Notes: generated by a model not told the origin, from the letters alone. DNA of 64,000 bases from Halosolutus halophilus (GCF_022869805.1 NZ_CP094974.1:3844001-3908000); one strand, 5' to 3'. Shown: positions 53,245-62,985, counted from the stretch's first letter. Program-made: numbers and translations.

Positions 53245-54642
53245 ATGGCAGTAACTACTACGCCCGTAGACGACGGTGCAATACGCGGCTTCGGCGAGGG
53301 GCTTCACGGCGACCTGCTCCAGCCAGGGGATCCAGACTACGACGAGGCGCGATCGATCTGGAACGGCATGATCGATCGATCGCCGGCACTCATCGTTCGC
53401 GCGATGGGGGTGTCGGACGTGATCGGGACGGTGAACTTCGCACGCGAACACGACCAGCTCCTCGCGATTTGCGGCGGCGGCCACAACATCGCCGGAAACG
53501 CGGTCTGTGACGACGGTCTGATGCTCGATCTCTCGGCGATGACGGAGGTTCGTGTCGACCCGGACGCACGGACGGCCCGCGTCGGACCGGGAGCGACGCT
53601 CGCCGATTTCGATCACGAGACCCAGGCGTTCGGTCTGGCGACCCCGCTCGGAATCAACTCCACGACCGGCGTGGCGGGGCTCACGCTCGGCGGCGGGTTC
53701 GGCTGGCTCACTCGCAGGTACGGGATGAGCGTGGACAACCTGCGAAGCGTCGACGTCGTGACTGCGGACGGCGAACTGCGACACGCGAGCGAGGACGAGA
53801 ACGCGGACCTGTTCTGGGGGATCCGCGGCGGCGGCGGCAACTTCGGCGTCGTCACGTCGTTCGAGTTCGACCTCCACGAGGTCGGACCGGAGGTACTCGC
53901 CGGGATGGTCGTCTACCACGGCGCGGACGCGCCGGACGTCATCCGGCACGTGCGGGACTTCAACGAGGCGGCACCGGACGAGTCGACCGTCTGGATGGTC
54001 CTGCGCAAGGCACCACCGCTCCCGTTCCTTCCGGAGGACGTCCACGGGGAGGACGTCCTCGTCGTGGTCCCCTTCTACGCCGGTGATATGGCGGACGGCG
54101 AGGACGTGCTCGCTCCGATCCGGGAGTACGGCGATCCGATCGCCGATACCGTCGGACCACACGACTACGCGGCGTTCCAGCAAGCGTTCGATCCACTGCT
54201 CGAACCGGGTGCACGGAACTACTGGAAGTCACACAACTTCAGTACGGTCTCGGACGACGCCATCGATACCGTGATCGAGTACGCACGAGACCTCCCGTCA
54301 CCGCAGTCCGAGATCTTCTTCGGGCAGATCGGCGGCGCGATGGGACGGGTCCCGGCGGACGCGACGGCGTTTCCCCACCGCGACGCGGAATACGGGATGA
54401 ACGTCCACACGCGCTGGGAGGATCCCGCGGACGACGATCGGTGTATCGCCTGGTCCCGGGAGTTCTTCGACGCCATGGCCCCGTACGCGACCGGCGGCGT
54501 CTACGTGAACTTCATCAGCGAGCGCGAGGGCGAAGAGAACCTCGCCTACGGAGCGAACCACGATCGGCTGGTCGAACTGAAGACGGAATACGATCCGGAG
54601 AACCTGTTCCGGATGAACCAGAACGTCGAGCCGGCGGCGTAA
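53245..54642 (+). CDS. FAD-linked oxidase with BBE domain (copy 2)
   Basis: The 465-residue product repeats the copy-1 architecture: covalent-FAD His in ICGGGHNIAG, GVAGLTLGGGFGWLTRRYGMSVDNLR-type segment and a complete BBE motif NLFRMNQNVEP. I choose ATG 53245 over GTG 53236. The divergent pair shares one promoter region with a spaced inverted repeat. The two copies are clearly related but differ along their length, so they are old duplicates. Confidence 0.92.
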   Translation: MAVTTTPVDDGAIRGFGEGLHGDLLQPGDPDYDEARSIWNGMIDRSPALIVRAMGVSDVIGTVNFAREHDQLLAICGGGHNIAGNAVCDDGLMLDLSAMTEVRVDPDARTARVGPGATLADFDHETQAFGLATPLGINSTTGVAGLTLGGGFGWLTRRYGMSVDNLRSVDVVTADGELRHASEDENADLFWGIRGGGGNFGVVTSFEFDLHEVGPEVLAGMVVYHGADAPDVIRHVRDFNEAAPDESTVWMVLRKAPPLPFLPEDVHGEDVLVVVPFYAGDMADGEDVLAPIREYGDPIADTVGPHDYAAFQQAFDPLLEPGARNYWKSHNFSTVSDDAIDTVIEYARDLPSPQSEIFFGQIGGAMGRVPADATAFPHRDAEYGMNVHTRWEDPADDDRCIAWSREFFDAMAPYATGGVYVNFISEREGEENLAYGANHDRLVELKTEYDPENLFRMNQNVEPAA

Positions 54643-54670
54643 CTCCGTTTTTCACGGCTCGTTTGCGGCG

Positions 54671-56011
54671 TCACTGTTCGAGATCCGAAACGAGCTGCCG
54701 ATCGGCGTCATCACTACTACCGCGCCGTTCGGCGACGATGTACTGAACCTCGACGACCAGCGGCTCGTCGCTGTGGGGCCTGATCTCCTCGTGAAGCCGA
54801 TCGGCGAGCCCCGGCTCCGGTCCGGGGTCCTGCCCGGTCACCGTGATGACGATCCGATCGACCGACTGGATCGGGTAGTCGCCGTCGAGTTCGACCTCGA
54901 CCTCGTCGACCTCGCGGTCGCCGTACGCCGGTTCCGCGAGTACCGTCTCGGCCTCGTCCTCGGCTGCCGACTGGAGTTCGGTCGTGTGGAAATCCAGCAG
55001 GGTGACGCTGGCGAGCGGAGCGGTGAGCACCAGCAGCCCAATCCCGAAGATCGCCGCGTAGGTGTACGTCGGCGTCCGGGTCGGCGACACCTCGAACAGC
55101 CCCTGCGGCCGATAGCCGGCGATCCACAGCGTGGCCAGCGCGGCGAGGTTGATCGACAGGACGTTCACGATGACGAGTACGCCCGCGCCGATCGCCGCGC
55201 CGTACATGCCCCAGGCGACCGTGATCCCGACCGCGGCCGACGGCGGGATCAGCGCCGCGGCGATCATGACGCCGACGATGGCCTCCGAAAACCCTCTCGT
55301 GAGGCTCAGGATCCCGGCGATCCCGGCACCGAGTGCCACCGCGAGCGAGAACAGATTGGGTGCGACCCGTTCCTGGAGTTCAGTGGCGACGACGATGTCG
55401 ACCCCCCCAGGTTCGAGTCCCGCGAGGCGGGCGAGCGCGGCGAGACCGATCGAGGCGAGGATGACCATCATCACGCCGACGACCTGGTAGGAAAAGCCGG
55501 TCAACTTGAGTCGATCGTCGCCGGTGACGATCCCGACGCTAGCGGCGAGCGCGGGGCCGAGAAGCGGCGCGATGACCATCGCGCCGATCACGACCGCGGG
55601 CGAGTCGGCCAGCAGTCCCGACGTCGCGACGACGGCACTGATGAGCAGCATGACCGCGTAGATCGCGAAGGGCGGCGTGAGTTCGTCGGCTTTCGTGCGA
55701 AGCACCTGTCTGGAGGTGCGCGCGCCCGCCTGACTGCCGTGCGTGTACTGGTCCCGGAGCGTCGCGAACTGTTCGGAGATGACCGTCTCGGCGTCGATCA
55801 CGACGACGCTGGCCTCGTCGCCGATGCCGACCCGCTTCAGGCGATCGAGAAGCGGTTCGACGGCCTGCGTCGGGACCGGAAACCGGACGACCGCGGCGTA
55901 TCCCCTGCCGCTGGTCTCGTCGCTGACGACGTAGTCGATCCCCTCGTCCTCGAGGATGTCGAGCACGGCCGGTCGCTTCCCCTTCGGGACCGTAATCTCC
56001 AGGTAGCGCAT
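54671..56011 (-). CDS. DUF389 family membrane protein
   Basis: The 446-residue product has an N-terminal ferredoxin-like domain (MRYLEITVPKGKRPAVLDIL), then six or more hydrophobic segments with the typical DUF389 loop GAMVIAPLLGPALAASVGIVTGD. Function is unknown. It is convergent with the FAD oxidase gene. A gene remnant lies between it and the ABCE1 gene upstream. Confidence 0.92.
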   Translation of the reverse strand: MRYLEITVPKGKRPAVLDILEDEGIDYVVSDETSGRGYAAVVRFPVPTQAVEPLLDRLKRVGIGDEASVVVIDAETVISEQFATLRDQYTHGSQAGARTSRQVLRTKADELTPPFAIYAVMLLISAVVATSGLLADSPAVVIGAMVIAPLLGPALAASVGIVTGDDRLKLTGFSYQVVGVMMVILASIGLAALARLAGLEPGGVDIVVATELQERVAPNLFSLAVALGAGIAGILSLTRGFSEAIVGVMIAAALIPPSAAVGITVAWGMYGAAIGAGVLVIVNVLSINLAALATLWIAGYRPQGLFEVSPTRTPTYTYAAIFGIGLLVLTAPLASVTLLDFHTTELQSAAEDEAETVLAEPAYGDREVDEVEVELDGDYPIQSVDRIVITVTGQDPGPEPGLADRLHEEIRPHSDEPLVVEVQYIVAERRGSSDDADRQLVSDLEQ

Positions 56012-56068
56012 ATTGGAGCCACAATAGACCCGCAGATAGTATCGTGGGTAGCAATGGACAGGATGTCG

Positions 56069-56253
56069 TCAACGGTCGGTGCCGACGATTCCGCGGTCGA
56101 TCGCGTCCGGATCGAGCAACAGAATCGCGTCGTCGGGCGTCTCGTCGTCGGCCTGCCCGGTCCACCACGGGTGGGTTCCGAAGTAGTCGACGTCGTCGAT
56201 CCCGAGACGATTCTCGAGGAACGGAACCCGAACGAGGATGGAGACCGCACTCA
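56069..56253 (-). pseudogene. Remnant with good coding bias, no start codon
   Basis: The minus-strand frame ending at TGA 56069-56071 reads ILVRVPFLENRLGIDDVDYF, GTHPWWTGQADDETPDDAIL and LLDPDAIDRGIVGTDR. These are acidic, GC-rich codons unlike the other frames. No ATG, GTG or TTG opens the frame, which begins at the end of the ABCE1 gene. A one-base frameshift would link it to a GTG right after the ABCE1 stop, giving about 60 residues. No homologue comes to mind. Confidence 0.5.
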
Positions 56254-58065
56254 GGGCGCGTAGTAGTACTCGCCCTCGCGCTTCTGCTCTCGATCGAGTT
56301 GCGACTCGGGCTTGTTGATCCGGGGCCGGGAGGTGCGCTCGTCGCGGCGGAACGTGACCTCGAGGTTCGCGAGGAATTCGTTCATGCCGTCGCGCATGGG
56401 CTGAGGTGCGCTGGCGCGGCCGTTGACCGCAGGTTCGCCGTCGAAGACCATCAAGCGATCGGCGAGCAGGTCGATCGTGTAGATGTCGTGGTCGATGACC
56501 ATGACGGTCGCATCCTGCTGTTCGGCGTAGCGCCGGATCGCGCTCGTGGCCTGGACCCGCTGTTCGACGTCCAGGTGTGCGGAGGGTTCGTCGAGCAGGT
56601 AGAGGTCGGCGGAGTCGGAGAGGCAGGCCGCGATCGCGACCCGCTGGCGCTCCCCGCCGGAGAGATCGGAGAGGTTCTGTTCCATGATCCGCTCTAGCTG
56701 CAGGGGCTGGGCAATCTCGGTGTTCCAGTAGGAGGAGCCGAACTGGTCCGTGATCGAGGAGAGGAAGGCGTCAACCCGCATGTGCTGATCGATCGTGACG
56801 TACTGGGGCTTGTAGGAGATCTCGAGGTCGAGATCGGCGTCGCCCGCGGTGGGCTCCAGATCGCCGGTCAGCAGCTTCGCGAACGTCGACTTCCCGATCC
56901 CGTTGGGGCCGACGATGCCCAGCACTTCGTTCTCGCGGATCTCGCCGCCGTCGACGTCGAGCGTGAACTCGCCGTCGCCGTAGCTCTTGGTGAGGTCGGG
57001 ATACTCGACGAGGACGTCGCCGTGGGTCGCGGTCCGGGGCGCGTGTTCCTCGAATTCGATCGGGTCCGGCCGGATCCGCATGTTCTCGTTCTCGAGGTAG
57101 CCCGAGAGGTACTCGTTGATCCCGTTGCGGACCGACTTGGGTGCCGTGATAACACCGTACGCGCCGGGTTCACCGTAGGCGACGTGGAGCGTGTCCGCGA
57201 GCAGGTCGAGAATCGCGAGGTCGTGCTCGACGACGAGCATCGACTTGTCCTCGTCCTCTGCGAGTTCGCGGATCAGCCGCGCCGCGGTCACGCGCTGGCC
57301 GATGTCGAGGTAGGGCGTGACCTCGTCGAGGAAGTAGAAGTCCGTGTCGCGGGCCAGCGTCGCGGCGATCGCGACGCGCTGGAGTTCGCCGCCGGAGAGG
57401 TCGTCGATCGACTGCTCCATGACGGGACCGATCGAGAGCCGTTCGACGATCGAGTCGAGGGCACCGCGCTCGTCGGTTCGCTCCAGCAGCTGACGGGTGT
57501 TGCCGTCGAACTGCTCGGGAATCTGGTCGACGTACTGGGGTTTCCGGGCGACGGTAACCTCGCCGTCGCGGACGTCGGCGATGTAGTCCTGCAGTTCGGT
57601 TCCGCGGTAGGCTTCGAGGACCTCGTCCCACCCCGGCGACTCCTCGTGACGACCGAGGTTGGGTTCGAGTTCACCGGCGAGGATACGGACGGCGGTCGTC
57701 TTCCCGATCCCGTTCGGACCCAGAATCCCCGTGACCTGCCCTTCCTGTGGTGCGGGAAGTCCGTACAGCGAGAACGCGTTCTCGCCGTAGCGGTGGGCGG
57801 GATCGTCCTGGAGTTCCTGGGGGAGGTTGATGATCTCGATCGCGTCGAAGGGACACTTCTCGACGCAGATGCCACAGCTCTCGCCGAGACAGATCTCTTC
57901 GGAGATGTGGACCTGGTCGGGCTGGCCCTGGGCGGCCTCCTCGCCCCGGAGCGTGATACACTCCTTGCCCGTCCGGTTCGGCGGGCAGTAGTTCTTGCAC
58001 TCGTAGCTACACCGATCGGGCTGGCACCGATCGAGATCTACGACGGCGATGCTGTCGTCGGCCAT
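56251..58065 (-). CDS. abcE1: Ribosome-recycling ATPase ABCE1 (Rli1)
   Basis: The 604-residue product starts with an Fe-S N-terminal domain (RCQPDRCSYECKNYCP, then CLGESCGICVEKCP). Two ABC ATPase domains follow, each with a Walker A (GPNGIGKTTAV and GPNGIGKSTFA) and a signature (LSGGELQRVA and LSGGERQRVA). It splits ribosomes after termination in archaea and eukaryotes. It begins 1 nt past the EMC6-like gene stop, so they are co-transcribed. Confidence 0.97.
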   Translation of the reverse strand: MADDSIAVVDLDRCQPDRCSYECKNYCPPNRTGKECITLRGEEAAQGQPDQVHISEEICLGESCGICVEKCPFDAIEIINLPQELQDDPAHRYGENAFSLYGLPAPQEGQVTGILGPNGIGKTTAVRILAGELEPNLGRHEESPGWDEVLEAYRGTELQDYIADVRDGEVTVARKPQYVDQIPEQFDGNTRQLLERTDERGALDSIVERLSIGPVMEQSIDDLSGGELQRVAIAATLARDTDFYFLDEVTPYLDIGQRVTAARLIRELAEDEDKSMLVVEHDLAILDLLADTLHVAYGEPGAYGVITAPKSVRNGINEYLSGYLENENMRIRPDPIEFEEHAPRTATHGDVLVEYPDLTKSYGDGEFTLDVDGGEIRENEVLGIVGPNGIGKSTFAKLLTGDLEPTAGDADLDLEISYKPQYVTIDQHMRVDAFLSSITDQFGSSYWNTEIAQPLQLERIMEQNLSDLSGGERQRVAIAACLSDSADLYLLDEPSAHLDVEQRVQATSAIRRYAEQQDATVMVIDHDIYTIDLLADRLMVFDGEPAVNGRASAPQPMRDGMNEFLANLEVTFRRDERTSRPRINKPESQLDREQKREGEYYYAP

Positions 58066-58066
58066 G

Positions 58067-58384
58067 TCAGCTGCCTGCCCCCGCGCTGAGCAGGATTCCC
58101 CACGTCACGAACCACATGGAGAACGTCATGAACGTGACGAAGAGGTAGTGTTTCGGACCCACTTCGTCCTCGTCGTAGATCCCCGACGCGCCGAGCAGCG
58201 GGAACTGTACCAGGATCGCGCCTGCGATGAGCATCAGCGCCCGCGTGTCCGTCGCCGCGTCGCTGGAGAGCCCGATCCAGGTCGCGGAGACGAGGGCCGC
58301 GCCGACGCCGATCAGCGCGGCGAGGGCCGTCACGCTGATCGAACGGATGTGTTCGCGTCGGTCGCTGATCGATTCGGTCGACAT
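58067..58384 (-). CDS. EMC6-like small membrane protein
   Basis: The 105-residue product has three hydrophobic segments and the archaeal EMC6-like pattern (ALIGVGAALVSATWIGL, GAILVQFPLLGASG, YLFVTFMTFSMWFVTWGILL). EMC6-like proteins are small membrane proteins that may take part in membrane-protein insertion. The assignment is from memory of the haloarchaeal family next to ABCE1. A GGCTTTTTACC TATA-like box is about 28 nt before the ATG. Confidence 0.75.
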   Translation of the reverse strand: MSTESISDRREHIRSISVTALAALIGVGAALVSATWIGLSSDAATDTRALMLIAGAILVQFPLLGASGIYDEDEVGPKHYLFVTFMTFSMWFVTWGILLSAGAGS

Positions 58385-58674
58385 GCACCGAACTCAGTCA
58401 TCGGCGGTAAAAAGCCGTTCGCATTCTGCATCAGTCCCGTAGCCCCGTTCTACTCCGACCGCCCCGCAGTAACACGCCGCTCGACAGGCACTGGCGTCGA
58501 CTGCCAGCGTTCGACGACGCCGAAGGCTTCGGTGGCCGATCACCGCGTCCGAGCGCTGTTCGGGTGCTGGCACACGATCGGCGGAAGTGCTGCTGGCTGT
58601 CACACTGCGATCGAAGCCAGGGGGCGAGAGCGATAGATCGAAATGTGTATCATTGTCGTTTCTGAAGGATCCGT

Positions 58675-60285
58675 ATGGAAACGCCACTCGTAGTGACCGA
58701 CTTTCTCGACCAGGCACGGACCTACTACGCCGACGAGACCGCGATCGTCGGCGCCGACGGCGAGCGGTTCACCTACGCCGAGTTCGGCGAGCGCGCCGAT
58801 CGGTTCGCCGCGGCACTCCAGGAGCGGGGGATCGAGAAGGGCGATCGAGTCGCGGTGCTCGATCCGAACACGCACTACCACCTCGAAGCGGCCTACGGCG
58901 CGATGGGGATCGGGGCGATCTTCACGCCGCTGAACTACCGGCTCACGCCCGACGACTACGAGTACATTCTCGCGGACGCCGGCGTCGACGCGATCTACGC
59001 CGACTACGAGTACGCCGAGAAGATCGAGGCGATCCGCGACGACGTGCCGACGGAGACGTTCGTCACGAACGACGCCGACGCCGTCGACGGCTCGTGGGAG
59101 GAGTTCGACGATGTGCTCGCAGACGCCGGGACCGACTTCGATCGGCCCGAGATGGCCGAGGACGAGATCATCACGATCAACTACACGTCAGGGACCACCG
59201 GCGATCCGAAGGGCGTCTGCCGCACCCACCGGACGGAGACGATCCACGCCTACCTGATGTCGATCTACCACGAGATCACCGACGACGACATCTACCTGTG
59301 GACGCTGCCGATGTTCCACGTAAACGGCTGGGGGCACATCTACGCGGTGACCGGGATGGGTGCGACCCACGTCTGTACGCGCGGTGTCAACGCCGACGAG
59401 GTCGTCTCGTCGATCCGCGAGGAAGACGTCTCCTTCCTCTGTGCCGCACCAGCGGTGCTCAACCAGTTGATCGACTACTACGAAAACAACGACGAGCCCT
59501 CGATGAGCGGCGATAATCGGGTCCGGGTGACGACTGCGGGAAGCGCGCCGCCGGAGGCGACCATCCGGGCCGTCGAGGACGAGTTCGGCTGGTACCTCAA
59601 GCACCTCTACGGGGCGACCGAGACCGGCCCGCTCATCACGATCTCCGACGCCAAGCGCCTCATCGACGACGAGAACCGCTTCGAGATCAAGAAGCGCCAG
59701 GGAATGGGCGTGCTCGGCACCGACGTCCGCGTCGTCGACGAGGACGGGAACGACGTTCCACAGGACGACCAGACCCTGGGCGAGGTCGTCGTCCGCGGCA
59801 ACCAGGTGATGGATCGCTACTGGAACAAACCCGAGGAGACCGAGGAGGCGTTCTCCGATCGCCTCGAAGGTTACTACCACATGGGCGACCTCGCGACCGT
59901 CGACGAGAACGGGATGATCGCGCTCCGCGATCGCAAGAAGGACATCATCATCTCCGGCGGGGAGAACATCTCGAGCATCGAACTCGAGGACACCCTGTTC
60001 GATCACGACGCGGTCGCGGACGCGGCGGTGATCCCGGCCCCGAGCGAGGAGTGGGGCGAGACGCCCAAGGCGTTCGTCGTGCCGTCGAACGGCGATCCTG
60101 ACGATCCCCCGGTCGCGGCCGACGAACTGACGGCGTTCACGCGCGATCGACTCGCGAGTTACAAGGTCGTCCGCCGGATCGAGTACGTCGAGGAACTGCC
60201 GAAGACGGCGACCGGCAAGACCCAGAAGTACGAACTGCGCCAGCAGGAGTGGGCGGACGAAGATCGGATGATCGGCGAAGGATAA
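58675..60285 (+). CDS. Long-chain acyl-CoA ligase (AMP-binding)
   Basis: The 536-residue adenylate-forming enzyme has the P-loop YTSGTTGDPKGV, the A5 motif LYGATETGPL-like, the A8 motif YHMGDLATVDENG-like and the A10 lysine region KTATGKTQKYELR. It activates a carboxylic acid with ATP and CoA; fatty or aromatic acid is likely, with substrate not readable. The spacer 58385-58674 upstream holds no gene I can support. Confidence 0.94.
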   Translation: METPLVVTDFLDQARTYYADETAIVGADGERFTYAEFGERADRFAAALQERGIEKGDRVAVLDPNTHYHLEAAYGAMGIGAIFTPLNYRLTPDDYEYILADAGVDAIYADYEYAEKIEAIRDDVPTETFVTNDADAVDGSWEEFDDVLADAGTDFDRPEMAEDEIITINYTSGTTGDPKGVCRTHRTETIHAYLMSIYHEITDDDIYLWTLPMFHVNGWGHIYAVTGMGATHVCTRGVNADEVVSSIREEDVSFLCAAPAVLNQLIDYYENNDEPSMSGDNRVRVTTAGSAPPEATIRAVEDEFGWYLKHLYGATETGPLITISDAKRLIDDENRFEIKKRQGMGVLGTDVRVVDEDGNDVPQDDQTLGEVVVRGNQVMDRYWNKPEETEEAFSDRLEGYYHMGDLATVDENGMIALRDRKKDIIISGGENISSIELEDTLFDHDAVADAAVIPAPSEEWGETPKAFVVPSNGDPDDPPVAADELTAFTRDRLASYKVVRRIEYVEELPKTATGKTQKYELRQQEWADEDRMIGEG

Positions 60286-60469
60286 CCGGGGCTGCCGACG
60301 GGGAGTCGGGTCTCCCGCCCCTGACTGACTGAGTGGTCAAATATGACAATAATTCGCGCTTCAGACGCCAGATGTGTATTTTTCGCCGGGAGTGGTATAG
60401 AAACCTATCCTGGATTACCCTCCCTGTAAGGCTCAACTTTTATACTGCTGGGTGCTTTCGAATCGTAAT

Positions 60470-60763
60470 ATGGCAGAGACCGACGGGGAGGAAATCGAAG
60501 ACTTGCCACCGAGCGCGAAACTGGTCTTCAAAGTTCTCGAGTACGACGGTCCGTTGACGCAGAAACAGATCGTCGAGGAATCGATGCTCTCGGCCCGGAC
60601 AGTGCGATACGCACTCGAACGCCTGGAGGAAATCGGAATCGTCGACGAGGATATCTACTTTGCGGACGCCCGCCAGAGCCTCTACCGGATCGAGGAACCG
60701 GTCGCGGCCGACGGCAACGGCGTCGAGGAGTCCCCGAAGAAAGACGCCTGCTGCGCCGAGTAA
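60470..60763 (+). CDS. Small winged-helix DNA-binding protein
   Basis: The 97-residue product has a MarR/winged-helix core (AKLVFKVLEYDGPLTQKQIV, SMLSARTVRYALERLEEIG) and a C-terminal CC pair (DACCAE). It is likely a local regulator. A TTTTATACTG TATA box is about 27 nt before the ATG, so the mRNA is probably leaderless. Confidence 0.88.
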   Translation: MAETDGEEIEDLPPSAKLVFKVLEYDGPLTQKQIVEESMLSARTVRYALERLEEIGIVDEDIYFADARQSLYRIEEPVAADGNGVEESPKKDACCAE

Positions 60764-60811
60764 CGTCGACCAAACGGCAGGATTATTTTCCCGCGGTGAC
60801 CGTCCCCGTGC

Positions 60812-61216
60812 ATGGACAAGGAGACGATACCACAGTGGGGCTGGCTGCTACTCGGGCTGATTATGGCGTCGACCGTCGCCTCGCTGGTCAACGTGTTCCT
60901 GCTCCCGCTGCCGGAGGACTACCAGGTGATCACGATCATCAGCGCCATGTCGCCGGTCCTGATCTACGTGGGCGTCTGGCAGGACGAGGACCGACAACAC
61001 TACTGGGACAATTCGCGGGAACACATCGTCGGCGACGTGCTATTCGTGGTCAGCGGTGCGGCGCTCGGTTCGGCCATCGCGCTCGTCGTGATCGTCGACC
61101 TCGGCCTGTGGGACTTCGCGCGGGACATCATCGCGATGGGCGCTGGGTTCCTGCTCTCGTGGGGGCTGTTCTGGTGGCGCAACCCGGAGGTGTACCGGAC
61201 GGAATCCGACCGGTAG
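60812..61216 (+). CDS. Four-helix membrane protein of unknown function
   Basis: The 134-residue product has about four hydrophobic segments (WGWLLLGLIMASTVASLVNVFLL in shortened form, VITIISAMSPVLIYVGVW, LFVVSGAALGSAIALVVIVDL, DIIAMGAGFLLSWGLFWW). It may share a transcript with the winged-helix gene, 48 nt upstream. No family is recognised. Confidence 0.78.
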   Translation: MDKETIPQWGWLLLGLIMASTVASLVNVFLLPLPEDYQVITIISAMSPVLIYVGVWQDEDRQHYWDNSREHIVGDVLFVVSGAALGSAIALVVIVDLGLWDFARDIIAMGAGFLLSWGLFWWRNPEVYRTESDR

Positions 61217-61287
61217 CGACTGGACTGCGATCGGTTCGCCGTCAACTGTTCCGGGCGCGTCCCCGGTTCGAGTGGCCCGCGGGGCTG

Positions 61288-62202
61288 CTACGGGCCCGAA
61301 TCGCTGGTGCGACCGGCGATCCCCGGCGTCGGTGGCAACGCCCGCTTGTGAGCGGTCGCGGCGGACAGCGACGCGACGTCGCGAGCGGTTCCGCGATCGA
61401 TCCCGCCCGCGTCGGCCGCCGCCTCGATCGACGCACCCTCGTCGACGAGTCGGCGCAACAGGGGGTCGATGACCTCGTAGCTCGCACCGAGTTCCTCCGC
61501 GTCGGTCTGGTCGGCCCAGAAGCCGGCGGTCGGTTCCTTGCTGACGATCCGTCGCGGCACGCCGAGCCGTTTCGCGAGCGCCCGGACCTCCGTCTTGTAC
61601 AGATCGCCGATCGGGTAGGCGTCGGCCGCGCCGTCGCCGTACTTGGTGAAGTAGCCGAGCAGCAACTCCGATCGGTTCGCGGTGCCGAGCACCAGGCGGG
61701 ACCGGCGGTTCGCCGCGTAGTACGCACAGCACATCCGCAATCGAGCGACGACGTTCCCGATCGCGTAGTTGCGCTCGTGCGGTCGATCGCTCTCCACTCT
61801 CGCCACCGGAGACTCGAGGTCCCTCGCGGCCGTCTCCTCGAAGGCCTCGAGCAGCGGTCGCAACTGGATCTCGCTGAACTCGATGCCCAGTCCGTCCGCG
61901 ATGGTCCGGGCCTCGCTGGTACCGGCCTCGTCGGCCTTGTGACAGGGCAGTCCGAGTCCGAGGACGCGATCGCCGCCGAGCGCCTCGACGGCCAGTACGG
62001 TCGTCACGGTCGAGTCGATTCCGCCGCTCATCGCGACGATGACGCCGGTCGCGTCCGCGTCCGAAACGATGTCACGGATATCCGATCGGATCGACCGTCG
62101 AACCGCCTCGAGTTCCGCCTTGCCCGTGATGAACGACCCGGTTCGTGCCCGATCCTCGGCGGCAGTGCGCAGACGATCGTTCGTAACGATATCGGCAGTC
62201 AT
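61288..62202 (-). CDS. nadE: NH3-dependent NAD+ synthetase
   Basis: The 304-residue product has the PP-loop SGGIDSTVT, the YAIGNVVARLRM dimer motif, NRSELLLGYFTKYGDGAADAYPIGDLYKTEV and AKRLGVP. It amidates NaAD to NAD+ using ammonia, with no glutaminase domain. A symmetric CGATATATCG TATA box is about 30 nt upstream of the ATG. Confidence 0.96.
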   Translation of the reverse strand: MTADIVTNDRLRTAAEDRARTGSFITGKAELEAVRRSIRSDIRDIVSDADATGVIVAMSGGIDSTVTTVLAVEALGGDRVLGLGLPCHKADEAGTSEARTIADGLGIEFSEIQLRPLLEAFEETAARDLESPVARVESDRPHERNYAIGNVVARLRMCCAYYAANRRSRLVLGTANRSELLLGYFTKYGDGAADAYPIGDLYKTEVRALAKRLGVPRRIVSKEPTAGFWADQTDAEELGASYEVIDPLLRRLVDEGASIEAAADAGGIDRGTARDVASLSAATAHKRALPPTPGIAGRTSDSGP

Positions 62203-62376
62203 GTGATCCAGACCACAACCATTTCACGATATATCGAAACGTGTGTCCCCATAAGTGCGTTTTCCTTAAACAAATATAGGTCGTATCCATTCTGGTGAAA
62301 CGATCGCCGATCGATACCTCAACGTCCGGACTCGCGAAGCGGTGGGTGCTCGAGCGACCTCGCCAGGTCCGCGTTT

Positions 62377-62985
62377 TCAGGCCGACTTCGACGCGAGATG
62401 CCGGCTGAGCAGGTAGACGACGCCGGAACTGATCGCCGCTGCCGTGCCGACTGCGATCACGGGGACCGAGACGCCAGTCTGTCCGTACGGGTTTCGCGGG
62501 GCGGCCACGATGACCGCTTCGAACGTCTCGCTGCCGACGTGGCCGAGCAAGAAGAATCCGACCGTGAGCAAGATGGCGAACCCCCCGGTCGCCAGCCCGA
62601 ACATCGACGCGACGTCCTCGACGTTCAGTAACGTGTGCGCCTGTGACTCCGAGAGCTGTGGTTCGCGGCTCCGGCGAGCGATCGCCACCGCGACGAGACA
62701 CGTCGCGGTTCCCAGCTGGATCCCGCCGGCGCACACGCCGACCCAGAGGACGAGCGGCGACGCCCACAGTGGCTCGCCGCCCGGGAAGGCTGCTCGTACC
62801 GAAGACGGATAGGTGGCGGTGATCGGCACGACGAGCGCGAGCGCGAGTAACAGACCGCTCTGGTAGACGAGCTTTTGCGGAATCCGTGGCTTGATCAGCG
62901 CGTATCGCTCCACTCGAAGTCGTTCGTACGTCGACTCGCCGAGGAGTGCGTCCGCGATCGGATCGTCCGGGTCAGTCGAGGTCAT
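62377..62985 (-). CDS. Four-helix membrane protein divergent from bacteriorhodopsin
   Basis: The 202-residue product starts MTSTDPDDPIADALLGEST and has four hydrophobic segments (QSGLLLALALVVPITATY, LVLWVGVCAGGIQLG, FGLATGGFAILLTVGFFLLGH and AVGTAAAISSGVVYLLS). An ATG at 63036 is the alternative start but falls on the promoter. The gene is divergent from bacteriorhodopsin, sharing about 115-165 nt. I do not recognise it as brp or blh. A role in rhodopsin biogenesis is only a guess by position. Confidence 0.68.
   Translation of the reverse strand: MTSTDPDDPIADALLGESTYERLRVERYALIKPRIPQKLVYQSGLLLALALVVPITATYPSSVRAAFPGGEPLWASPLVLWVGVCAGGIQLGTATCLVAVAIARRSREPQLSESQAHTLLNVEDVASMFGLATGGFAILLTVGFFLLGHVGSETFEAVIVAAPRNPYGQTGVSVPVIAVGTAAAISSGVVYLLSRHLASKSA

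Noticed and set aside
58385-58674. Minus frame with several Cys (DASACRAACYCGAVG) upstream of the acyl-CoA ligase
   Set aside because: No start codon in a sensible place, poor codon bias, and it overlaps the promoters of both flanking genes.
60318-60340. TGACTGACTGAGTGGTCA-like sequence after the acyl-CoA ligase, similar to the TetR operator
   Set aside because: The arms are imperfect and it lies downstream of the ligase and about 130 nt from the next start; it shares only short words with the true palindrome at 15014.
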